Positions 17,839 through 27,281 of a stretch of DNA of 64,000 nt are shown in pieces. This stretch comes from Klebsiella quasipneumoniae subsp. quasipneumoniae (lineage in GTDB: Bacteria > Pseudomonadota > Gammaproteobacteria > Enterobacterales > Enterobacteriaceae). The position numbers and the translations under genes were made by a program. The notes below the pieces were generated by a model, which was not told the origin of the DNA, did no database searches, and was given only the letters and a program-made list of their open reading frames with translations. The DNA lies in the NCBI RefSeq assembly GCF_020525925.1, contig NZ_CP084876.1:4464001-4528000 (forward strand), written 5' to 3'. The first letter of the stretch is position 1. The number at the start of each line of letters is the position of its first letter.

Positions 17839-20745
17839 ATGCCTTTTACACTTGGTCAACGCTGGATTAGCGACACAGAGAGCGAACTAGGATTAGGGAC
17901 GGTGGTAGCGCTGGATGCGCGCATGGTCACTCTCCTCTTCCCCGCCATCGGCGAAAACCGTCTGTACTCACGCAACGATTCCCCGATCACTCGCGTGATG
18001 TTTAACCCGGGCGACACCATTACCAGCCACGAAGGCTGGCAGCTCCACGTTGACAAAGTGCATGAAGAGAACGGGCTGCTGTCCTACACCGGCACCCGCC
18101 TCGATACCCAGGAAGCGAACGTCACCCTGCGTGAAGTGCTGCTCGACAGCAAACTGGTGTTCAGCAAGCCGCAGGACCGCCTGTTCGCCGGCCAAATCGA
18201 CCGCATGGACCGCTTTGCCCTGCGCTACCGCGCGCGCAAGTTCCAGAGCGAGCAGTACCGCATGCCGTGGAGCGGCCTGCGCGGCCAGCGCACCAGCCTG
18301 ATCCCGCATCAGCTGAACATCGCCCACGACGTGGGTCGTCGTCACGCTCCGCGCGTCCTGCTGGCCGATGAAGTGGGCTTAGGTAAAACCATCGAAGCCG
18401 GGATGATCCTGCACCAGCAGCTGCTCTCCGGCGCCGCCGAGCGCGTACTGATTGTGGTCCCGGAAACCCTTCAGCACCAGTGGCTGGTGGAGATGCTGCG
18501 CCGCTTCAACCTGCGCTTCTCGCTGTTTGACGACGAGCGCTACGCCGAAGCGCAGCATGACGCCTATAACCCGTTTGAAACCGAACAGCTGGTGATCTGC
18601 TCTTTAGACTTCGTGCGCCGCAGCAAGCAGCGTCTGGAGCATCTGTGCGACGCCGAGTGGGACCTGATGGTGGTCGATGAAGCGCACCACCTGGTGTGGA
18701 GCGAAGAGGCGCCGAGCCGCGAATATCAAGCCATTGAACAGCTGGCCGAGCGCGTGCCGGGCATTCTGCTGCTGACCGCGACGCCGGAACAGCTGGGGAT
18801 GGAGAGCCACTTTGCGCGCCTGCGCCTGCTGGATCCGAACCGCTTCCACGATTTCGCGCAGTTTGTCGAAGAACAGCAGAACTACCGTCCGGTGGCCGAC
18901 GCCGTCGCCCTGCTGCTGGCGGGCAACAAGCTGAGCGATAACGAACTCAATACCCTCGGCGATCTGATCGGCGAGCAGGATATCGAGCCGCTGCTGCAGG
19001 CCGCCAACAGCGATCGCGAAGACGCCCAGGCCGCGCGCCAGGAGCTGGTCTCGATGCTGATGGACCGCCACGGCACCAGCCGCGTGCTGTTCCGTAACAC
19101 CCGTAACGGCGTCAAAGGTTTCCCGAAACGCGAGCTGCACACCATTCGCCTGCCGCTGCCGACCCAGTACCAGACGGCCATCAAAGTGTCCGGCATCATG
19201 GGCGCCCGCAAAACCGCGGAAGAGCGCGCGCGCGACATGCTCTATCCGGAGCAGATCTATCAGGAATTTGAAGGCGATACCGGCACCTGGTGGAACTTCG
19301 ATCCGCGCGTCGAGTGGCTGATGGGCTACCTGACCAGCCACCGTTCGCAGAAGGTGCTGGTGATCTGCGCCAAGGCCGCCACCGCGCTGCAGCTGGAGCA
19401 GGTGCTGCGCGAGCGCGAAGGTATCCGCGCCGCCGTGTTCCATGAAGGAATGTCGATTATAGAACGCGACCGCGCCGCGGCGTGGTTTGCCGAAGAAGAC
19501 ACCGGCGCCCAGGTGCTGCTGTGCTCTGAGATCGGTTCCGAAGGACGCAACTTCCAGTTCGCCAGCAATCTGGTGATGTTCGATCTGCCGTTTAACCCGG
19601 ATCTGCTGGAGCAGCGTATCGGCCGCCTCGACCGTATCGGCCAGGCGCACGATATCCAGATCCACGTCCCGTACCTGGAAAAGACCGCGCAGTCGGTGCT
19701 GGTGCGCTGGTACCACGAAGGTCTCGACGCCTTCGAGCATACCTGCCCGACCGGACGGACCGTTTACGACAGCGTCCATGACGAGCTGATCAACTACCTT
19801 GCGGCGCCGGAATCCACCGACGGCTTTGACGATCTGATCAAGTCCTGCCGCCAGCAGCATGACGCCCTGAAAGCGCAGCTGGAGCAGGGCCGCGACCGTC
19901 TGCTGGAGATCCACTCCAACGGCGGCGAGAAAGCTCAGGCCCTGGCGGAGAGCATCGAAGAGCAGGATGACGACACCAGCCTGATCGCCTTCTCGATGAA
20001 CCTGTTCGATATCGTCGGCATCAACCAGGACGACCGCGGCGAAAACCTGATCGTCCTCACCCCTTCCGACCATATGCTGGTCCCGGACTTCCCGGGTCTG
20101 CCGGAGGACGGCTGCACCATCACCTTCGAGCGTGACGTGGCGCTGTCCCGTGAAGACGCGCAGTTCATCACCTGGGAGCACCCGCTGATCCGCAATGGCC
20201 TCGACCTGATCCTCTCCGGCGATACCGGCAGCAGCACCATTTCCCTGCTGAAGAACAAGGCGCTGCCGGTCGGCACTCTGCTGCTGGAGCTGATCTACGT
20301 GGTCGAAGCGCAGGCGCCGAAGCAGCTGCAGCTCAACCGCTTCCTGCCGGCGACCCCGGTTCGCATGCTGCTGGATAAAAACGGCAACAACCTCGCCGGC
20401 CAGGTGGAGTTTGAAAGCTTCAACCGCCAGCTGAGCGCGGTCAATCGCCACACCGGCAGCAAGCTGGTCAACGCGGTTCAACAGGACGTTCACGCCATTC
20501 TGCAGCAGGGCGAAGCGCAGATCGCCAAGGCGGCGCAGGGGCTGATCGACGCGGCGCGTAGCGAAGCCGACGATAAGCTGACGGCGGAGCTCTCCCGTCT
20601 GGAAGCGCTGAAGGCGGTCAACCCGAACATCCGTGACGACGAACTGGCGGCGATTGAAAGTAACCGCCAGCAGGTGCTGGAGGCGCTGGGACAGGCCGGA
20701 TGGCGTCTGGACGCGCTGCGTCTGATCGTCGTCACTCACCAGTAA
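17839..20745 (+). CDS. rapA: RNA polymerase-associated ATPase RapA
   Basis: A 968-residue Swi2/Snf2-family protein, the same length as E. coli RapA (HepA). It binds RNA polymerase and drives its recycling after transcription. The N-terminal Tudor-like domains ([20 protein letters not shown]) precede the helicase core with Walker A DEVGLGKT, the DEAH box [10 protein letters not shown], and the C-terminal lobe motif [11 protein letters not shown]. The start at 17839 matches E. coli, so the in-frame ATG at 17803 is rejected. The 187-bp gap after polB shows no other gene. A long antisense open frame across it is a codon-bias shadow. Confidence 0.97.
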   Translation: MPFTLGQRWISDTESELGLGTVVALDARMVTLLFPAIGENRLYSRNDSPITRVMFNPGDTITSHEGWQLHVDKVHEENGLLSYTGTRLDTQEANVTLREVLLDSKLVFSKPQDRLFAGQIDRMDRFALRYRARKFQSEQYRMPWSGLRGQRTSLIPHQLNIAHDVGRRHAPRVLLADEVGLGKTIEAGMILHQQLLSGAAERVLIVVPETLQHQWLVEMLRRFNLRFSLFDDERYAEAQHDAYNPFETEQLVICSLDFVRRSKQRLEHLCDAEWDLMVVDEAHHLVWSEEAPSREYQAIEQLAERVPGILLLTATPEQLGMESHFARLRLLDPNRFHDFAQFVEEQQNYRPVADAVALLLAGNKLSDNELNTLGDLIGEQDIEPLLQAANSDREDAQAARQELVSMLMDRHGTSRVLFRNTRNGVKGFPKRELHTIRLPLPTQYQTAIKVSGIMGARKTAEERARDMLYPEQIYQEFEGDTGTWWNFDPRVEWLMGYLTSHRSQKVLVICAKAATALQLEQVLREREGIRAAVFHEGMSIIERDRAAAWFAEEDTGAQVLLCSEIGSEGRNFQFASNLVMFDLPFNPDLLEQRIGRLDRIGQAHDIQIHVPYLEKTAQSVLVRWYHEGLDAFEHTCPTGRTVYDSVHDELINYLAAPESTDGFDDLIKSCRQQHDALKAQLEQGRDRLLEIHSNGGEKAQALAESIEEQDDDTSLIAFSMNLFDIVGINQDDRGENLIVLTPSDHMLVPDFPGLPEDGCTITFERDVALSREDAQFITWEHPLIRNGLDLILSGDTGSSTISLLKNKALPVGTLLLELIYVVEAQAPKQLQLNRFLPATPVRMLLDKNGNNLAGQVEFESFNRQLSAVNRHTGSKLVNAVQQDVHAILQQGEAQIAKAAQGLIDAARSEADDKLTAELSRLEALKAVNPNIRDDELAAIESNRQQVLEALGQAGWRLDALRLIVVTHQ

Positions 20746-20756
20746 CGGAACGCAAA

Positions 20757-21416
20757 ATGGCGATGGAAAACTACAATCCGCCGCAGGATCCCTGGCTGGT
20801 GATCCTGTATCAGGATGAGCACATCATGGTGGTCAACAAGCCGAGCGGCTTGTTGTCCGTGCCGGGTCGTCTTGATGAACATAAAGACAGCGTGATGACG
20901 CGCATTCAGCGCGACTTCCCGCAGGCCGAATCGGTGCATCGCCTTGATATGGCCACCAGCGGCGTGATTGTGGTGGCGCTGAATAAGGCGGCGGAACGCG
21001 AACTGAAGCGTCAGTTCCGCGAGCGCGAGCCGAAGAAGCAGTACATCGCCCGCGTCTGGGGCCATCCGCAGCCGGCGGAGGGCCTAGTGGATTTACCGCT
21101 GATTTGCGACTGGCCGAACCGGCCAAAGCAGAAGGTGTGTTATGAAACCGGCAAAGCGGCGCAGACCGAGTATGAGGTGCTGGAGTACGCGGAAGATAAC
21201 ACCGCCCGCGTGCGCCTGAAGCCGATTACCGGACGGTCGCACCAGCTGCGCGTGCATATGCTAGCGCTGGGGCATCCGATCCTTGGCGACCGCTTTTACG
21301 CCACGCCTGAGGCGCTGGCGATGGCCCCGCGCCTGCTGCTGCACGCCGAGACGCTCACCATTACCCACCCCGCCTACGGCAACGCGATGACCTTCCGCGC
21401 GCCGATCGACTTTTAG
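20757..21416 (+). CDS. rluA: Dual-specificity rRNA/tRNA pseudouridine synthase RluA
   Basis: A 219-residue RluA-family enzyme, same length as E. coli RluA. It makes pseudouridine 746 in 23S rRNA and pseudouridine 32 in several tRNAs. The catalytic Asp64 is in the HRLDMATSG motif (residues 61–69); GRSHQLRVHMLALGHPILGD is the second family motif. The ATG at 20757 is 11 bp after the rapA stop, suggesting co-transcription. Upstream in-frame ATG codons lie within rapA. Confidence 0.96.
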   Translation: MAMENYNPPQDPWLVILYQDEHIMVVNKPSGLLSVPGRLDEHKDSVMTRIQRDFPQAESVHRLDMATSGVIVVALNKAAERELKRQFREREPKKQYIARVWGHPQPAEGLVDLPLICDWPNRPKQKVCYETGKAAQTEYEVLEYAEDNTARVRLKPITGRSHQLRVHMLALGHPILGDRFYATPEALAMAPRLLLHAETLTITHPAYGNAMTFRAPIDF

Positions 21417-21422
21417 GACCTA

Positions 21423-21445
21423 CCCGGCGGCGCTTTGCCGCCGGG
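21423..21445. terminator. GC-rich hairpin between convergent rluA and citX
   Basis: CCCGGCGGC and GCCGCCGGG make a 9-bp perfect stem with a 5-nt loop (GCTTT). It sits in the 42-bp gap between convergent genes and could serve both directions; neither side has a long T-run. Confidence 0.6.
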
Positions 21446-21458
21446 GAATACTGACCCG

Positions 21459-21998
21459 TTAATCGCGGGCAAACCACGCGTCAATCATCTGCTCAACGCG
21501 GGCAACGACGAGATCGGTGTCGTGACGACGGCTGCGCGCGCAGGCGTGCGCCGGCTCATCGCACAGCAGGCAGCGGCGCTGCGACTCGCCCAGCGACTGG
21601 CGTCCCACCTGCCCGCTCTGCGGACAGATCACATCGATATCCCACAAGCGTCCCAGCGGATGGCTCTGCTCCAGCGTACTGCACATCGCTTTGATTTCGC
21701 TGGCCGGGTGCGCCACGCACCACAGCGCTTCAGGCCCGGTCGGCAGCCACAGCACTTGACGATCCAGCGTTTGCCAGCGGTGCTTCCACAGCAGTTGATC
21801 GCAGGCCTGGAGGGCTACGCCCATCATGTTGCGATAGCGAATGCTGTCCTTCACCGCCCCGGGGGTCACCAGGGTCAGGGAAATAACAGGCTGCTGATAA
21901 TGGGCCAACCAGTCGGCCTGGCGGGCTGCACGCTGCTCTTTCGCCGCCAGCAATGCGTCGATGCTGACGCCCGCCTGGGCGGGAGTATCCACTGACAT
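21459..21998 (-). CDS. citX: Apo-citrate lyase phosphoribosyl-dephospho-CoA transferase CitX
   Basis: A 179-residue protein with the CitX motifs PGAVKDS, HPLGRLWDIDV and RRCLLCDEPAHACAR. CitX transfers the 2'-(5''-triphosphoribosyl)-3'-dephospho-CoA made by CitG onto the citrate lyase acyl carrier protein CitD. The start MSVDTPAQAGVSID at 21998 has AGGAGAGG just upstream; a Met 16 codons earlier is less likely. In many bacteria citX lies within citCDEFXG; here it is 22 kb away, next to citW, as known for K. pneumoniae. It is needed for the lyase encoded at 44699–47395. Confidence 0.93.
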   Translation of the reverse strand: MSVDTPAQAGVSIDALLAAKEQRAARQADWLAHYQQPVISLTLVTPGAVKDSIRYRNMMGVALQACDQLLWKHRWQTLDRQVLWLPTGPEALWCVAHPASEIKAMCSTLEQSHPLGRLWDIDVICPQSGQVGRQSLGESQRRCLLCDEPAHACARSRRHDTDLVVARVEQMIDAWFARD

Positions 21999-22108
21999 TA
22001 ATTCCTCTCCTACATATGATAAATGCGACAGCGCCTGGACTGTCATGATGATGGTTGCGATAGCCGATCGCGCGCTGATTGTAACGCTAAATGCGGAGCA
22101 TTTAGGAT

Positions 22109-22137
22109 ACAGAACGCAGATATTTTCGGCGTTCTGT
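22109..22137. terminator. Hairpin in the citW–citX intergenic region
   Basis: ACAGAACGC and GCGTTCTGT form a 9-bp perfect stem with an 11-nt loop in the gap between citW and citX on the reverse strand. The reverse-strand sequence after it has no T-run, so it is more likely an attenuating or mRNA-processing hairpin than a full terminator. Confidence 0.45.
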
Positions 22138-22177
22138 AGCGGAAAATAGCAGGTTTATCGCTGAGCGTAGCGTTATA

Positions 22178-23542
22178 TCACGCCAGATAGTGGCTGAGGA
22201 ACAGCAACCCCAGCGAGACATTTATCGCCCCGCCAATCCGGGTAGCGATCTGCGCGAACGGCATCAGGCTCATGCGGTTGCCGGCGGTCAGGATCGCCAC
22301 ATCGCCGGTGCCGCCCTGCCCGCTCTGGCAACAGGAGACAATCGCCACATCGACCGGGTGCATCCCTATCTTTTTACCGACCAGGAAACCGGTCGCCACC
22401 AGCGCGGAGACGGTGCTGACGATCACCAGCAGGTTGGTGAAGGTGAAGGCGTTCACCAGCTCCTGCCACGGGGTGATCGCCACGCCGACGGCAAAGAGGA
22501 TCGGGTAGGTGACCGCGGTGCGGAAGAATTTATACACCATCTGCGATCCCTCCTGCAGGCGCGGAGAAACCACATTAGCCAGCTTTAACAGCACCGCGAG
22601 AAACAGCATGCCCACCGGCGCCGGCAGACCAATCAGTTTGTGGCCGAGCATCCCCATCATATACAGCAGCACCGCCAGCAGCGCGCCGGAGGCCAGCGTC
22701 CCGACGTCGGTTTTGCCGCTCACGCCTTCGCTCTCGCCGAGGCTGCGGGTTTCATGGCTGCGGTTCGGCATCAGCTGCCCTTCGCCGGTCAGATGCGGGA
22801 AGCGCTTGCCGAGCTGGTTGAGGCAGCCGGAGATGACGATCGCCGTCAGGCTGCCGAGCATCACCATCGGCAACACCCGGCCCAGGGCCACTCCCTGCTC
22901 CATATGCATCAGCGCGGCGTAGCCCATCGACAGCGGGATCGCCCCTTCCCCTACGCCGCCGGCCATGATCGGCAGCACGATAAAGAAGAACACCTGGAAC
23001 GGCTCCATGCCCAGCAGCGTGCCGACGCCGATGCCCACCAGCATGCCGACCACCTCGCCGCACAGCATTGGGAAGAAGATCTTCAGGAAGCCCTGAATCA
23101 GGGTGGTGCGGTTCATACTCATGATGCTGCCGACGATAATGCAGCAGATATAGAGATAGAGGATGTTGGTGGATTTATAGAATTTGGTGGTGGATTCAAC
23201 GACCACGTCCGGCAGCAGGCCGTAATGGACCAGCGCGGAAGGAATAAAAGTGGCGCAGATCGCCGCCGCGCCGAGTTTTCCCAGCACCGGCAGACGTTTG
23301 CCAAACTCGCCGCAGGCGAAGCCAAAGAAAGCCAGCGTAGCCACCATCACCACGATATCGCTCGGCAGTTTACCGCCAAGGCAGTCGAGAGCGATCAGCC
23401 CCCCGGCCAGCAGAAACAGCGGCAGCGGGACGATCCCTACCTTCCAGTTATCCATGATGTGCCACCAGCGCTGCCTGAGCGTGGTTTTCGGCGTATTGAT
23501 CGGTTCAAGGGTTGCAGAGAATGCGTTGTCTGTGGTGCTCAT
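22178..23542 (-). CDS. citW: Citrate carrier CitW (2-hydroxycarboxylate transporter family)
   Basis: A membrane protein of 454 residues from the Met at 23542, or 463 from the Met at 23569; the former is preferred because AGGG lies at a usable distance. It is homologous to CitS and shares the family's two GGxG re-entrant motifs: VGEGAIPLS preceded by PIMAGG, and SCCQSGQGGTGDVAILTA with NRMSLMPFAQIATRIGGA near the C-terminus. K. pneumoniae CitW is described as a citrate/acetate exchanger, which suits citrate fermentation because acetate is a product. Divergent from citYZ, upstream of citX. Confidence 0.92.
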   Translation of the reverse strand: MSTTDNAFSATLEPINTPKTTLRQRWWHIMDNWKVGIVPLPLFLLAGGLIALDCLGGKLPSDIVVMVATLAFFGFACGEFGKRLPVLGKLGAAAICATFIPSALVHYGLLPDVVVESTTKFYKSTNILYLYICCIIVGSIMSMNRTTLIQGFLKIFFPMLCGEVVGMLVGIGVGTLLGMEPFQVFFFIVLPIMAGGVGEGAIPLSMGYAALMHMEQGVALGRVLPMVMLGSLTAIVISGCLNQLGKRFPHLTGEGQLMPNRSHETRSLGESEGVSGKTDVGTLASGALLAVLLYMMGMLGHKLIGLPAPVGMLFLAVLLKLANVVSPRLQEGSQMVYKFFRTAVTYPILFAVGVAITPWQELVNAFTFTNLLVIVSTVSALVATGFLVGKKIGMHPVDVAIVSCCQSGQGGTGDVAILTAGNRMSLMPFAQIATRIGGAINVSLGLLFLSHYLA

Positions 23543-23865
23543 AAATTCAGCCCTGTCGTTATTATTCATTTTCAGCGTAAAGGGACAGCGGCGTCGTTAA
23601 TGTGAAGCTCCCCGAATTAAAAAAGAAGTTTTAATGGTCACTATGGTTTTTATGGTTTCTATTCGCTGATCCGCGCAGGGGTGATATATCTCTGATTTAT
23701 TATCGTGGTTTTTATGGTTTTTATTTCCCGCCACGCGTTATTTCCGCCGCGACCACTGGCGGTAGCCGGCGCCTGCGCCGCTGATCACAACTTTCCCTTA
23801 ACATTTACGTCACGTGACAGAAAAATGATAGAGTGCCGGTATGGTGAATACGTCGTCCGGGACCT
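23543..23865. promoter_or_regulatory. citW–citY divergent control region with T-rich direct repeats
   Basis: This 323-bp gap contains two close copies of a TATGGTTTTTATGGTTT-type sequence, at 23642–23660 and 23705–23726. The same motif occurs in the citC–citS control region (48553–48573). CitB-family regulators bind AT-rich sites in such regions, so these are candidate CitZ/CitB sites. A GTCACGTGAC palindrome near 23808–23817 precedes citY. No small gene was seen. Function is inferred. Confidence 0.6.
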
Positions 23866-25491
23866 ATGAAATTATCTTTTCAATATAAGCTGTTTATTTC
23901 GCTGGTCGCTTTTTTCTCAGTCCTGTTTATCGCGCTGGGTATTTATTATTACTTTGACGCCAGCCGCCAGCTTTATCAGGAAATGAGCGCCCGGGCCAAA
24001 ATTCAGGCCGAAGAGATAGCCCTGATGCCAAATTTACGTCAGCAGGTCAGCCGGCATGACCCACAGGCGATTCAGGCATTTATGCAGCAAATCGCCGCCC
24101 ATAGCGACGCCAGCTTTATCGTCATCGGCGACCGCCAGGGGATGCATCTGTTTCATTCCGTCCATCCGGAGTGGGTCGGCACGCGGCTGGTCGGCGGCGA
24201 CAACCAGGCGGTACTGGAGGGAAAGTCCATTACCACCATTCGCAAAGGCGGCCTGGGCGTCTCGCTGCGCAGTAAAACGCCCATCATCGATGACGCGGGG
24301 CGGGTGATCGGCATTGTCTCCGTCGGCTACCTCACCAGCTATCTCGACAGCATTACCCTGAGCAAAGTGATCAATATTTTTATCGCCGCCGTCCTGCTGC
24401 TCACCGCCCTGTTTATCTTCTCCTGGTACTTTACCCGCAGCATCAAGAAACAGATTTTTTCGCTCGAGCCACGGGAGATAGGCCTGCTGGTACGCCAGCA
24501 AAAGGCGATGATGGAGTCGATCTTTGAGGGGGTGATCGTCATCGATCGCCAGCGGCGCATTGAGGTGATTAACCATGCCGCCCGCAGCCTGCTGGGACTC
24601 GGCCAGCCCGCCCGTCAGCTGCGCGGCCAGTCCATCGACAGCGTGATTTCCCCGCAGCCCTTTTTCGCCAGCGGCGACATGCTTGAGCGCGACACCCATG
24701 ATGAACTGTGCCGCTTCAACCAGTTGACCGTGCTCGCCAGTCGGGTGCGCATTATGCTGGAGAATACCCTGCAGGGCTGGGTGATTACCTTCCGTGACCG
24801 CAATGAAATCAATGCCCTCACCGCCCAGCTGAGCCAGGTGAAGCGCTATGTCGACAATCTTCGCATCATGCGCCACGAGCAGCTCAACCGGATGACGACC
24901 CTCTCCGGCCTGCTGCATATGGGCCATTATGACGAAGCGATCCGCTATATTCAGGCCCAGTCGGAGCATGCTCAGGAGTTACTGGACTTTATCTCCTCGC
25001 ACTTCCACTCGCCGACGCTGTGCGGTCTGCTGCTCGGCAAAGCCACTCGCGCCCGCGAAAAAGGCGTGGCGCTGAGCTTCGACCCGGCCTGCCGCATTGA
25101 CCGTCCGCTGCCGTCGCTGATGGAATCCGAACTGATCTCCATCATCGGCAACCTGCTGGATAACGCCATCGAAGCCACGCAGCGCGCCGAGCTTCCGCAT
25201 GAGCCGGTGGAAGTCCTGATCCAGCTCAACGCCCGGGAGCTGATTATCGAAGTGGCCGACCGCGGCGTCGGCATCCGCCCCGATATCCGCGAGCGCATTT
25301 TTGAACGCGGCGTCACCACCAAAACCCGTGGCGATCACGGCATTGGTCTGTATCTTATTGAACATTATGTCACTCAGGCGGGCGGCACCATCGAAGTCGC
25401 CGATAACGCGCCGCGGGGAACGATCTTCACCCTGTTTATCCCGGCCGACGCGCCCGCCTGTCCGCAACCGGAGGCCCACGATGCATCATGA
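23866..25491 (+). CDS. citY: Sensor histidine kinase CitY (CitA/DcuS family)
   Basis: A 541-residue membrane kinase. Order: TM1 (about residues 8–28), periplasmic sensor domain (about 35–165), TM2 (about 170–190), cytoplasmic PAS domain (about 210–310), phosphoacceptor region IMRHEQLNRMTTLSGLLHMG, and a catalytic domain with NLLDNAIEA and GDHGIGLYLIEHY. Most sensor residues of CitA are conserved (His97, Arg135, Lys137), but the CitA ligand Arg in RLYH is His94 here and the CitA ligand Thr is Val86. It overlaps citZ by 11 nt. Divergent from citW. Confidence 0.93.
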   Translation: MKLSFQYKLFISLVAFFSVLFIALGIYYYFDASRQLYQEMSARAKIQAEEIALMPNLRQQVSRHDPQAIQAFMQQIAAHSDASFIVIGDRQGMHLFHSVHPEWVGTRLVGGDNQAVLEGKSITTIRKGGLGVSLRSKTPIIDDAGRVIGIVSVGYLTSYLDSITLSKVINIFIAAVLLLTALFIFSWYFTRSIKKQIFSLEPREIGLLVRQQKAMMESIFEGVIVIDRQRRIEVINHAARSLLGLGQPARQLRGQSIDSVISPQPFFASGDMLERDTHDELCRFNQLTVLASRVRIMLENTLQGWVITFRDRNEINALTAQLSQVKRYVDNLRIMRHEQLNRMTTLSGLLHMGHYDEAIRYIQAQSEHAQELLDFISSHFHSPTLCGLLLGKATRAREKGVALSFDPACRIDRPLPSLMESELISIIGNLLDNAIEATQRAELPHEPVEVLIQLNARELIIEVADRGVGIRPDIRERIFERGVTTKTRGDHGIGLYLIEHYVTQAGGTIEVADNAPRGTIFTLFIPADAPACPQPEAHDAS

Positions 25492-26179
25492 CCTGGTCGA
25501 TGTGCTAATCATTGAAGATGAGAGCGAGCTGGCGCGCCTGCACGCCGAGCTTGTGCAGAAACACCCGCGCCTGCGGCTGGCGGGCATGGCGGCCTCCCTC
25601 GCTCAGGCCCGTCAGTTGCTCCACGCCACGCCGCCGCAGCTGGTGCTGCTGGATAACTATTTGCCGGACGGCAAAGGGGTGACGCTGATGACCGACCCGG
25701 CGCTGGCGACCAGCCAATGCTCGGTGATCTTTATCACCGCCGCCAGCGATATGGAAACCTGCAGCCAGGCCATCCGCAACGGCGCCTTCGACTATATTCT
25801 TAAGCCGGTATCATGGAAGCGGCTGAGCCAGTCGCTGGAGCGTTTTATCCAGTTCTACGATCAGCAGCGGGAGTGGAAAATCGTCGATCAGCAGAACGTC
25901 GATTCCCTCTATCAACTGCAGGCGAAGAACTACCGTATGGATAGTGGCAGCAAAGGGATTGAAGAGAAAACGCTGGCGCTGGTGCAGGGTCTGTTTAGCG
26001 GCCGGGAAGCGCACTGCTTTTCCGTTGATGAGGTGGTCAGCGCCGCCGGGCTCAGCAAAACCACCGCCCGCCGCTATCTTGAACACGGCGTTGAGACCGG
26101 TTTTCTGGAGGTGGAGATGCTGTACGGAAAAATCGGCCATCCGCGGCGGCTGTATCGCCGCGCACAGGCCAAACGCTAA
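25481..26179 (+). CDS. citZ: Response regulator CitZ (CitB family)
   Basis: A 232-residue regulator with an N-terminal receiver domain (acidic pocket IIEDES, phosphoacceptor Asp58 in LLDNYLPDG, conserved Lys in ILKPVSW). The C-terminal DNA-binding helix-turn-helix contains GLSKTTARRYLEHGV. The domain order and the C-terminal GKIGHPRRLYR match CitB at 55352. The start MHHDLVDVLIIEDE at 25481 overlaps the end of citY by 11 nt; longer in-frame extensions lie inside citY. It presumably controls citWX and may cross-talk with CitB sites. Confidence 0.93.
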   Translation: MHHDLVDVLIIEDESELARLHAELVQKHPRLRLAGMAASLAQARQLLHATPPQLVLLDNYLPDGKGVTLMTDPALATSQCSVIFITAASDMETCSQAIRNGAFDYILKPVSWKRLSQSLERFIQFYDQQREWKIVDQQNVDSLYQLQAKNYRMDSGSKGIEEKTLALVQGLFSGREAHCFSVDEVVSAAGLSKTTARRYLEHGVETGFLEVEMLYGKIGHPRRLYRRAQAKR

Positions 26180-26210
26180 CCCCCTCGCCGGGTGGGAGGG
26201 GCTGGAAAAC

Positions 26211-27038
26211 TCAGAAACCGCGCTGCTCTTTAATCAGCTCCCAGGCCTTCTGGATCTCCTGGGCTTTCTGTTTGGCCATCTCCATCATCTCCGGCGGCAG
26301 CCCTTTCGCCACCAGCTTGTCCGGATGGTGCTCGTTCATCAGCTTACGATAGGCGCGCTTCACTGTCGCCGCGTCGTCAGTCGGTTTCACCCCCAGCACG
26401 TTGCAGGCGTCCTCCAGCGTTGGACCGCGCTGCGCCTGCTGCCAGCCGGCGTTGCCGCCGTGCTGACCATAAGATTGCTGCTGCGAACCGCCGCCGAACT
26501 GGGCGCCGCCCTGCATCATTCGCAGGAATTGATCGAACTGGGCGCGGGAGATGCCAAGCTCATCGGCGATGACGAACAGCACTTCACGTTCGTTAGGGTG
26601 CAGTTCGCCGTCAGCGAACGCCGCCTGCAGCTGAATTTCCAGAAACATCCGAATCAGATCGAAGCGGCCAAAGCAGACGCTGCGCAGCTGGCGCATCTTC
26701 TCGCGCAGCGGATAATTGTCGGCCTTGCCGTCGCGAAATGCCTGCTGCGCCGCGGTGCGCGAAGCGCCGTGCAGATTCATGCGATCCATCAGCACATTGG
26801 CGACGTGAATATCCGCTTCGGTAACGCGGCCCTTGGACTTGGTCAGATGACCCATCACTTCAAAGGTGGTGGAAAAGAAGAGCGACTGACGCTCCTGCTG
26901 ATTGGCGAAGAGATTCAACCGGCGGCTGCGCGCCCGGTCAAACATATGGCCGACCAGGAAGCCGAGCACCACGCCCCAGAACCCACCGCCCATCAGCAAA
27001 GCCACTGCCACGCCAATCACTTTACCCAAATACTGCAT
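26211..27038 (-). CDS. djlA: Membrane-anchored DnaJ-like co-chaperone DjlA
   Basis: A 275-residue type III J-domain protein matching E. coli DjlA (271 aa). One N-terminal TM segment (about residues 7–31, [22 protein letters not shown]) anchors it, a TerB-like middle domain follows, and a C-terminal J domain carries the HPD motif in [11 protein letters not shown]. It stimulates DnaK and affects the Rcs envelope stress response. A Gly/Gln-rich linker ([19 protein letters not shown]) is slightly longer than in E. coli. Divergent from lptD, convergent with citZ. Confidence 0.95.
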   Translation of the reverse strand: MQYLGKVIGVAVALLMGGGFWGVVLGFLVGHMFDRARSRRLNLFANQQERQSLFFSTTFEVMGHLTKSKGRVTEADIHVANVLMDRMNLHGASRTAAQQAFRDGKADNYPLREKMRQLRSVCFGRFDLIRMFLEIQLQAAFADGELHPNEREVLFVIADELGISRAQFDQFLRMMQGGAQFGGGSQQQSYGQHGGNAGWQQAQRGPTLEDACNVLGVKPTDDAATVKRAYRKLMNEHHPDKLVAKGLPPEMMEMAKQKAQEIQKAWELIKEQRGF

Positions 27039-27281
27039 AGACTCCCCAACTGTTTGTCGCCGTTAAGCACGAATATGACCGCACGTTACCCGGCACTCGC
27101 GCCTCGGTCAATTGTGGGACATAGCCTATAATTTGCTTTATCATACTCGTCATTCAACAGGGTGCCTAACGCTCGGGCTCGAAACGGGCAGGATTAACAC
27201 TAGCGTGATAAAGTTGAGTAAGTTAGGCTCTGACCGTTTGCAAGCCGCTGCCACAAGATGATGGAACAATAAATACAACGT

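Noticed and set aside
18604..20739. 711-codon open frame antisense to rapA
   Set aside because: Composition (Arg, Gln, His rich) and full overlap with rapA show a codon-bias shadow; no ribosome site or family motif.
23642..23726. Short T-rich repeats considered as a CRISPR or tandem repeat array
   Set aside because: Only two imperfect copies with no uniform spacers and no cas genes; better explained as regulator binding sites.
25944..27131. 395-codon + strand frame spanning the end of citZ and all of djlA antisense
   Set aside because: It overlaps citZ in another frame and djlA on the opposite strand; both real genes have clear families.
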